From contig JAJZCU010000178.1 of assembly GCA_021828935.1 (NCBI GenBank), forward strand, positions 1 to 5,565: a stretch of 5,565 nucleotides of DNA, in the 5' to 3' direction. The position numbers and the translations under genes are program-made. Shown here piece after piece: positions 1 through 5,565 of the stretch. A model generated the notes under the pieces. It saw only the letters and a list, made by a program, of their open reading frames with translations. It made no database searches and was not told the origin of the DNA. Numbering within the stretch: position 1 is the first letter of the stretch; each line of letters begins with the position of its first letter. This DNA comes from Planctomycetota bacterium (lineage in GTDB: Bacteria > Planctomycetota > Phycisphaerae > WQYP01).

Positions 1-1280
1 AGATAGTTTTTGTTCAGGCTGATGGCTTTGCGATAATTATGCCGGGCGCGGCGATGATGGCCCACGGCCTCGTCAGTCTCGCCCAAAAGCACCCATACCC
101 GCGGTTGCTGGCCGGCGATGTTGGTTAAATTGGTAACCAATTGGTGGGCGGCGTGCGGGTGGCGGCTGATCATTTCGCATTCCGCCAGAAGCAAATTGGC
201 CTTGACGTCATTTTTGTGATGAAAAAGAATTTTCTGGGCCAGCGTGCGGGCTTTTGCGATATGACGTTCCTGCAGCTCCAGTTCGCTTAAGTCGCCTCCA
301 ACCACGGCGCTGTTGGGATGTTTGGCCAAATAGGCTTCCATCAGGGCGGTGGCCTGCCGGCGGCGCTGGGCCCGTGCCGGAACATGTTTGCGGTCGTGTA
401 GAATGCAGGCTTGTCCGACGGAAATAATCTGTCCGGTGGCGGCGCCGCGGCGCAGCATCGCCTGCGCGGTGGCGGCGGCGGCGCCGTAGTGCCGGCCCAG
501 TAGATCACACTCTTCCAAATGCAGGGCGGCGCTGCGGCTGGGCGTTAGCTGCAGCGCCCGGCGATACAGGGCCAGGGCGCGGATTTCATGCGGCAGCGGA
601 TTTTTGGACCAGTGGCTCAAGCGCTTGCGGGCCTGCTCCAGCGCCAACTGATTCCCGGCGGAAAGGGCATGCCGCACGCTGCTTTTATCGCGCTGCCGCA
701 TGGCGTGATACACCACGTAATATTGTTGTTGCAGGATGCCGCGGGCGATGAGCATGGTCGGCTGGCGCGCCATGGCCGGGGAAAGCTTGTGAATTTTTGC
801 CAACTGGGTTTTACAGGCGGCGATGACTTTTCGGGCGGCCGCGCCGTTGAAAGGCGAGGGCAGTTGCCGCGCCAGATTGGTCACGGTGGTGGTGTAGGTG
901 CGGCGATAGATGCGCAGGGCGCCGGCATCCCTGGGGTTGGCCGCGAGGCACTTATTAAGATAACTGCGGGCCAGGCTCGGCCGGTTGGTCTGGATGTAGG
1001 CGTCGGCCATCATATGCCGAATCTGCATGAGCGTAACGGCGTTCGGGCCGCGGCTTCGCGCTTCCTGCAGATATTTCAGGGCCTTGACCGGGTTGTGGTG
1101 CTGTAGCGCGATGCGGCCTTTGGCGGTCAGCGTGACGGGCGTGTGGTGGCGGAAGTATTGCACCACCAGGAAAACAATCACCGCCAAGAACAAAACGCCC
1201 GCCCCCGAGAGAACGAGGATGCGCAACGCAACGCCGCGCCGGCGGCGGGCGGTCTCAAGTGGCCGGGGATTGAATTGCAT
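1..1280 (-). CDS. Membrane-anchored TPR-like repeat protein, 3' end beyond window
   Basis: The frame is open from the ATG at 1280 to the left edge, giving about 426 residues without a stop. After a basic start (RRRR at residues 12-15) comes one hydrophobic segment at about 20-41, so by the positive-inside rule the rest should lie outside the cytoplasm. The remainder is Ala/Leu-rich helical sequence with TPR-like spacing, clearest at about 50-116 (ending CLAANPRD), 234-270 (ALYRRALQLTPSRSAALHL) and 390-426 (RARHNYRKAISLN). TPR proteins, such as the PrsT type, commonly accompany exosortase systems as secretion or assembly scaffolds; that role here is inferred from position downstream of xrt and epsI. 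No catalytic domain is visible. The start at 1280 has a Shine-Dalgarno-like AGGAAAGG at 1287-1294. In-frame starts also exist at 1304, 1394 and 1400, the last behind a stronger ribosome site. The C-terminus and total length are unknown. Confidence 0.86.
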   Translation of the reverse strand, partial: MQFNPRPLETARRRRGVALRILVLSGAGVLFLAVIVFLVVQYFRHHTPVTLTAKGRIALQHHNPVKALKYLQEARSRGPNAVTLMQIRHMMADAYIQTNRPSLARSYLNKCLAANPRDAGALRIYRRTYTTTVTNLARQLPSPFNGAAARKVIAACKTQLAKIHKLSPAMARQPTMLIARGILQQQYYVVYHAMRQRDKSSVRHALSAGNQLALEQARKRLSHWSKNPLPHEIRALALYRRALQLTPSRSAALHLEECDLLGRHYGAAAATAQAMLRRGAATGQIISVGQACILHDRKHVPARAQRRRQATALMEAYLAKHPNSAVVGGDLSELELQERHIAKARTLAQKILFHHKNDVKANLLLAECEMISRHPHAAHQLVTNLTNIAGQQPRVWVLLGETDEAVGHHRRARHNYRKAISLNKNY

Positions 1281-1407
1281 GCAGTACCTTTCCTGATATT
1301 TCATGATTTCGGGGCGGTTCCCCGTTTTTATTGCGTTTCGCGTTTCACGGCCGTGGCGCCGGTGAACGCCGCAGCCGCCGGCCCGCGCGGCCATCACCAC
1401 GCCGAAA

Positions 1408-1415
1408 CCCTCCTT
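1408..1415 (-). promoter_or_regulatory. Strong Shine-Dalgarno sequence upstream of the TPR gene
   Basis: Read on the minus strand this is AAGGAGGG, closer to the 16S anti-SD complement than the site used by the ATG at 1280. It is followed by GTG at 1400 (about 7-8 nt spacing), GTG at 1397 and ATG at 1394, all in frame with the TPR protein. If used, it would add about 38-40 residues rich in Arg, Gly and His ahead of the transmembrane segment. Whether it is the true start, a leader or chance is undecided. Confidence 0.45.
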
Positions 1416-1419
1416 TACC

Positions 1420-1438
1420 GCGCCGCTCCGTTCGGCGC
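1420..1438 (-). repeat. GC-rich inverted repeat beside the ribosome site
   Basis: On the minus strand, GCGCCG and CGGCGC form a 6 bp stem around a 7 nt loop. The stem ends 4 nt before the AAGGAGGG at 1408-1415. It could hinder ribosome access if the upstream start is used. There is no T run, so it is not an intrinsic terminator. Short GC stems are common by chance in DNA of this composition. Confidence 0.3.
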
Positions 1439-1503
1439 CGGTATTTAGTCGCCCCTCGCCTTCCCCAATTGGGGTTCTGCCGTTTACATCACGCTCCAAC
1501 CGC

Positions 1504-2361
1504 TCAGCGCGCCTTTTTCGGAGCGGCGTAAGTGGCTTTTTGGGGCGGGTTCAGGTTTTTCTGTATATACGGAAACGTGGCCCGAATCAGGGCGTCCACG
1601 CGCCGCCGGGCCGGCGCCAGCGCCCGGCTGTTGCGCATCCGCACGTCATACCGCAACAAGGCGCCGCTGGGGTTGTGATGCACCAGGCCATCCCAGATGA
1701 GCATGATTTGTTCCCAGTAGAAATTCGGCGTGAAACTGTTGGCATATTTGAAATAATAAGCAAAATATCGGTTCACGTTATCATGCGAGGCAATCAGTTC
1801 GCGCACGCCCAGCTTTTTGCCATTCGCCAGACGTATGGTGCGGTAGTCCTCAAAGTTAATATGGGAGCCGGCGCCGGACAGGCATACGTCCGGCGGGTGC
1901 GTGCCCTTGCGGTTGTCTTCACTGAACACCACGCACAGCGTGACGGGGGGGCCGCGACCGTCGCTGTATTGGCGCAGCAGGATGTCATGCGTGCCCAGAA
2001 TTTGCATGTCCACCAACGGCATTTTTACCGTGATACTGTGCCATGTACGCGGGGGATTGGTGGTGATGATTGTGGCGGGGATAACCTTTGCCGCGGTCTG
2101 CTGCATCCACACCGCGGGGCTTTTGGCAAATGTTAAATAGGTGCTTAGACAACACGCGGGAATGAGCACCGCCACCAGGAACGCGGTGCGCCGGGGAAAT
2201 TTTCGTACAGTTTCAGGGTCCTGCCGCGCATCAAGATGCCCCTCGGGAACGGCGTGGGTCGCCGGGTTCGGCGCGTCGCCGGGGCGGGCGGACGAGACGG
2301 GGGCTGCGCCGGGTGCGGCGTCTGTGTTGGAGCCGTATTCGGGCTTTGACTCAATGGCCAT
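1504..2361 (-). CDS. epsI: EpsI family exosortase-associated protein (DUF3485)
   Basis: This 285-residue protein has a Pro/Ala-rich, probably disordered N-terminus (about 1-58), one transmembrane segment at about 60-78 and a C-terminal extracytoplasmic domain. That domain carries the EpsI hallmark around residues 155-165 (HPPDVCLSGAG, Cys160), preceded by the strand VTLCVVFSEDN (140-150). EpsI proteins accompany exosortases in exopolysaccharide loci, sometimes fused to the exosortase C-terminus; their exact biochemical role is not settled. Here it is a separate polypeptide. The ATG at 2361 is backed by a GGGAGGG site at 2367-2373, which lies inside the end of the exosortase gene. The two genes overlap by 11 bp, so translational coupling is likely. 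The C-terminal tail is Lys/Arg-rich. Family assignment is confident; the function in this organism is inferred. Confidence 0.93.
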   Translation of the reverse strand: MAIESKPEYGSNTDAAPGAAPVSSARPGDAPNPATHAVPEGHLDARQDPETVRKFPRRTAFLVAVLIPACCLSTYLTFAKSPAVWMQQTAAKVIPATIITTNPPRTWHSITVKMPLVDMQILGTHDILLRQYSDGRGPPVTLCVVFSEDNRKGTHPPDVCLSGAGSHINFEDYRTIRLANGKKLGVRELIASHDNVNRYFAYYFKYANSFTPNFYWEQIMLIWDGLVHHNPSGALLRYDVRMRNSRALAPARRRVDALIRATFPYIQKNLNPPQKATYAAPKKAR

Positions 2362-3460
2362 GTTGGCCCTCCCGCGCGTGCGTTGCTTGATTGCCCGCGG
2401 CGGCGGGACGCCCGCTTTTCCCGGCCCCCCCGGACCCGGCGCCGCCGGACGCTTTGCCTTCGGTAATCCACTGCCCGCCGCGGGATCCCGGCAGCATCAT
2501 CAACAGTTCTTCTTCCAGGAACATCATGCAGAATGCGATGACAAACACCAGGTATCCCATGCTGTCATGCACCCAGCCGCCCGCGGACGAAATTTTCGTG
2601 CCATAAGAATTTGCGACAATAATCAGGGTGGTGATGCGCACCACGTTGGCCGCCAGGGCGATGGGTACGGCGCTAAGAAACAGTATCCAGCGTTTCAACC
2701 CGCGCAGGCGGCAGGCATAGGTAAACAGCGTGGCGAAAGCCAGCAAACTGATCAAACTTTTCAACCCGCTGCATACCGCGTCAACCGTGAGTTCACGCAT
2801 GTGGGATAACAAAATGTTGGAACCCTGCCGAATCACCGGCACCCCGGCCAGAGACGCAATATCTGTGCTGGCGGCGGCCACGCGCATCTTCAGGAAAAAG
2901 GTGATCTTATTGTTCACCGGGTCGGGCAGCGGCACCATGAACGCCAAAAACGCCAGCGGAAACCAGAGCCGCCGAAACATTGGAAACCCGCCTAAGTACA
3001 GCATGATTCCCGCCAGCACGCCCAACAGCATAAAGCCGCTTAAGAACGTGATGGTGCCGCGCGTGTACATGCTCAAAAGATGCACCATGATGCAGCCAAC
3101 AATAAGCGTCATGCCCCACCGGCGGCTGCGCGGGGTTGATTCCATCGGCAGCCCGCGCTGACGCACAATCAGCCACGCTGTGACCACCGAAATTGGAAAC
3201 ACCAACGGCCCATGACTGTAATACCCAATGGGGCCAAACCAGCGGAGCCACATGAGGCGCAAATTATCAGCAAACACCGCCGCCACCGCCAGCAGCAGGA
3301 CCAGCGTACACCAAAGCACCTTCGGCGGTACGCTGCCTTTGACGCGGCCGGCGGAATAGTCGTACGCGCCCTGGCCCGCGACCCGCGGCGCAGGGCGCAC
3401 GAGTGCTGCGGGAGCGTCCTGCACGGCGGCGGGCGCTAAACTTTCCGACCCGTTGTTCAT
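2351..3460 (-). CDS. xrt: Exosortase (membrane cysteine transpeptidase-like sorting enzyme)
   Basis: Exosortases are multi-pass membrane enzymes thought to cleave a C-terminal sorting signal (PEP-CTERM-like) and pass the protein to a cell-surface acceptor. From the ATG at 3460 the protein is 369 residues with about eight hydrophobic segments (roughly 47-64, 85-99, 115-131, 136-156, 164-179, 232-250, 256-284, 299-316). The conserved catalytic set is present: Cys230 in VDAVCSGLKS, Arg275 in NVVRITT and His298 in GWVHDSMGY. The family motif YYSHGPLVFP lies at about 80-89 and FMVPLPDPV at about 174-182. An N-terminal tail (1-45) and a Gly-rich basic C-terminal tail (about 335-369) flank the core. 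A longer version from TTG at 3508 adds 16 residues, but an AGG abuts that TTG directly, whereas the ATG has AGG at workable spacing. The stop overlaps the start of epsI. Family is certain; the exosortase subtype and its recognised signal cannot be told from this sequence. Confidence 0.95.
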   Translation of the reverse strand: MNNGSESLAPAAVQDAPAALVRPAPRVAGQGAYDYSAGRVKGSVPPKVLWCTLVLLLAVAAVFADNLRLMWLRWFGPIGYYSHGPLVFPISVVTAWLIVRQRGLPMESTPRSRRWGMTLIVGCIMVHLLSMYTRGTITFLSGFMLLGVLAGIMLYLGGFPMFRRLWFPLAFLAFMVPLPDPVNNKITFFLKMRVAAASTDIASLAGVPVIRQGSNILLSHMRELTVDAVCSGLKSLISLLAFATLFTYACRLRGLKRWILFLSAVPIALAANVVRITTLIIVANSYGTKISSAGGWVHDSMGYLVFVIAFCMMFLEEELLMMLPGSRGGQWITEGKASGGAGSGGAGKSGRPAAAGNQATHAREGQHGH

Positions 3461-3984
3461 TACGACCTGACCCTCGATACGCGCCGGCTTTTCGACCACC
3501 GGTTGCAACCTACAGTGACCATGCTAAGGTGCCAAACCCATTATCGGCAAGCGTGGCACGACACGTTTGCCGCCATTGAAGGAAGAAGTCCGGGCGTTTG
3601 GCCTCGGGCAAATGCCGGGCTGCCGACTTGTGCCAGGCCGTTTTACTGCCTGCGCCAACCAATTCCTGCCAGATCTCCGAACGCGGTCCGGTGGGTTCAT
3701 TCCGCCGCATCTGTCTGTCTCTACGCTACCGAGCGTGGAAGGGATGACATGATTGAGTCGCAACTAAAATTCGCGAATGAAAAATGGTTGGGCTCTCCGG
3801 GCGCAAACCGTCGCATGCCGCTTCCGGGTTACAAGGCAAAGCCGCATGAACGTGGGCGCCCTCACATCGGGCCGGCGCCGGCCTTCCGGTTGCCCTTCGC
3901 ATCCAGCCGGCAAAACTGCGTCGCGCGCCGCCGTTCCTCCCCCGGTTCGCAATTTTTCCTGCCGCGCCATTGTCCCGTGCCCAA

Positions 3985-4012
3985 TTTACCGATAAATTAG
4001 CGGCCTTATAAG
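3985..4012 (+). promoter_or_regulatory. Possible sigma70-type promoter for gmd-fcl
   Basis: TTTACC (3985-3990) and TATAAG (4007-4012) are separated by 16 bp, a workable -35/-10 spacing, and would start transcription about 28 nt before the gmd start codon. Both hexamers deviate from consensus, and the AT-rich GATAAATTA between them offers other -10 choices. This is inferred from pattern only. Confidence 0.3.
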
Positions 4013-4015
4013 GCC
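4002..4015. repeat. 14 bp perfect palindrome ahead of gmd
   Basis: GGCCTTATAAGGCC is a perfect inverted repeat without a spacer. It covers the candidate -10 element of gmd and ends 31 bp before the start codon. Its position would suit a dimeric repressor operator; no regulator is known from this window. Confidence 0.5.
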
Positions 4016-4046
4016 TTGGAATTACGCGGCTTTTCAGGATGCAGAC

Positions 4047-5085
4047 ATGGCGGCCAATCCAGCCAAAACGGCGTTAATTACCGGCATCACCGGCCAAGAT
4101 GGTTCGTATCTGGCGGAACTGCTGCTACAAAAAGGCTATCAGGTCCACGGTTTAATTCGCCGGTCCAGCAGTTTTAACACCGAACGCATCGATCACATTT
4201 ACCATGATCCACATGAACAGAGCACCCGCCTGCATCTGCATTATGGCGACTTGACCGATGCCTCGTGTTTGCGCGAGGTGCTCACGCGCACCAAACCCAC
4301 GGAAGTGTACAACTTAGGCGCCCAATCCCATGTGCGGGTCAGTTTCGATCAGCCCGTGTACACCGTGCAAACCGACGCCCTGGGCACCATTATGCTGCTG
4401 GAGGCCATACGCGATGTGGGCCTGCCCATTCGCTTTTATCAGGCCAGTTCCAGCGAAATGTACGGCAAGGTGGTCGAAACGCCGCAGAAAGAGACCACGC
4501 CCTTTCATCCGCGCAGCCCGTATGCGTGCGCCAAGGTGTTTTCTTATTGGCAAACAGTGAATTACCGCGAAGCCTATGACATGTACGCCTGCAACGGCAT
4601 ATTGTTTAATCATGAATCGCCGCGGCGGGGCGAAACGTTTGTCACGCGCAAGGTGACGCGCGGCGCCACGCGCATCAAGCTGGGGCTGCAGGATAAATTG
4701 TTTATGGGCAACCTGGACGCCAAGCGCGACTGGGGCTTTGCCGGGGATTACGTGGAAGCCATGTGGCTGATGCTGCAGCAGGACAAACCTGACGATTATG
4801 TCATCGCCACCGGCGAAACCCACAGCGTGCGCGAATTTATTGAAGCGTGCTTTGGCATGTTGGACCTGGACTGGAAAAAATATGTCGTGACCGACGCGCG
4901 CTACCTGCGACCGGCCGAAGTGGATTTACTGCTGGGCGACCCCGCCAAGAGCCGCCGCGAGTTGAAATGGGAACCAAAGGTAAAATTCCGCGATTTGGCC
5001 AAAATGATGATCGACAGCGATTTAAAGCTGGCCCAGCGCGAAAAGGTGTTGCACGACCACGACCGCGCGGCGGCGGCCAAGGGGT

Positions 5086-5087
<2 letters not shown>
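4047..5087 (+). CDS. gmd: GDP-mannose 4,6-dehydratase
   Basis: This enzyme converts GDP-D-mannose to GDP-4-keto-6-deoxy-D-mannose in the cytoplasm, the first step to GDP-L-fucose, GDP-rhamnose or GDP-perosamine. The 346-residue protein is complete and has the extended short-chain dehydrogenase layout: NADP-binding GITGQDG at 13-19, the family signature [13 protein letters not shown] at 38-50, and the active-site set Ser135/Glu137 in QASSSEMYG, Tyr159 and Lys163 in [12 protein letters not shown]. These align with Thr133, Glu135, Tyr157 and Lys161 of the E. coli enzyme, with Ser in place of Thr. The substrate-side motifs [15 protein letters not shown] (188-202) and [14 protein letters not shown] (227-240) are intact. 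The ATG has AGGA at 4036-4039, 7 nt upstream. The C-terminus ends in an Ala-rich tail. fcl follows on the same strand, so GDP-L-fucose is the likely end product. Confidence 0.97.

Positions 5088-5565
<478 letters not shown>

Larger units (their letters stand above)
1281..1503 (-). other. Gap between epsI and the TPR gene
   Basis: This gap contains no clear intrinsic terminator (no stem followed by a T run on the minus strand), so read-through from epsI into the TPR gene is plausible. The TPR gene's reading frame stays open across the whole gap, so part of it may be coding. It carries a small GC-rich inverted repeat (1420-1438), a strong ribosome-binding sequence (1408-1415) and a 12 bp palindrome, CCCCAATTGGGG, at 1463-1474. 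Confidence 0.5.
3461..4046. other. Divergent intergenic region between xrt and gmd
   Basis: About 585 bp with no gene I can support. Open frames exist on both strands, but their translations are Arg/Pro/Cys-rich, show no family motif and lack good ribosome sites. The region should carry promoters for both blocks. On the minus strand, GATAAT at 3540-3545 resembles a -10 box for xrt but has no good -35. Perfect palindromes are GGCCGGCGCCGGCC at 3870-3883, ATTCGCGAAT at 3769-3778 and GGCCTTATAAGGCC at 4002-4015. There is a small hairpin at 3723-3736 (ACGCT, 4 nt loop, AGCGT). The hexamer TGGCAC or its complement occurs three times, at 3529-3534, 3554-3559 and 3630-3635. Confidence 0.6.

Noticed and set aside
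588..1106. Plus-strand open frame of 172 codons opposite the TPR gene
   Set aside because: Gly/His/Val-rich composition is typical of the antisense of a GC-rich gene; the minus-strand frame has the transmembrane segment and helical repeats.
1463..1474. CCCCAATTGGGG palindrome as a terminator or operator
   Set aside because: It has no loop and no T run, and no promoter is evident beside it; in GC-rich DNA such a short palindrome may be chance.
1540..2136. Plus-strand open frame of 198 codons opposite epsI
   Set aside because: It mirrors the EpsI gene, which has recognisable family motifs; the antisense translation has none.
3554..3571. Sigma54-like promoter (TGGCAC followed by TTTGC)
   Set aside because: The GG and GC doublets are 12 bp apart; sigma54 promoters need 10 bp almost without exception.
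3503..4000. Plus-strand open frame of 165 codons in the divergent spacer
   Set aside because: It starts with TTG overlapping the 5' end of the longer xrt form, has no ribosome site, and its translation is Arg/Pro/Cys-rich with no recognisable domain. Short frames on the minus strand of the same DNA (3510-3710, 3524-3763, 3764-3970) are equally unconvincing.
4314..4823. Minus-strand open frame of 169 codons inside gmd
   Set aside because: It is a shadow of the highly conserved gmd coding frame.

Overview
The window holds five protein-coding genes in two divergent blocks and reads as part of a cell-surface polysaccharide locus. No rRNA, tRNA, CRISPR array, insertion sequence or integrase was seen. 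The DNA is GC-rich with strong GC bias at third codon positions. Exosortase/EpsI pairs occur in many exopolysaccharide-producing Gram-negative-type bacteria (Proteobacteria, Planctomycetota, Verrucomicrobiota and others). The sequence alone does not fix the phylum; a PVC-superphylum or environmental Gram-negative source is a guess.

Minus-strand block (1-3460, read right to left): a multi-pass exosortase (xrt) overlaps by 11 bp an EpsI-family (DUF3485) single-pass membrane protein. After a 223 bp gap comes a membrane-anchored protein with TPR-like helical repeats, which runs off the left edge. This is the expected core of an exosortase module: a membrane cysteine transpeptidase, its exopolysaccharide-linked partner EpsI and a TPR accessory protein.

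Divergent intergenic region (3461-4046): about 585 bp with no convincing gene. It contains several perfect palindromes, one of which (4002-4015) overlaps a possible -10 element just ahead of gmd. It probably holds the promoters of both blocks.

Plus-strand block (4047-5565): gmd (GDP-mannose 4,6-dehydratase, complete) is followed after 57 bp by fcl/wcaG (GDP-L-fucose synthase, cut by the right edge). Together they make GDP-L-fucose from GDP-mannose. The simplest joint reading is that the plus-strand genes supply a deoxysugar donor for a surface polysaccharide, while the minus-strand genes sort or anchor proteins at the surface where that polysaccharide is displayed. No exosortase substrate (PEP-CTERM-like protein) lies inside the window. 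The individual families are all known. The open points are the start of the TPR gene, the exosortase subtype and the regulatory content of the divergent region.
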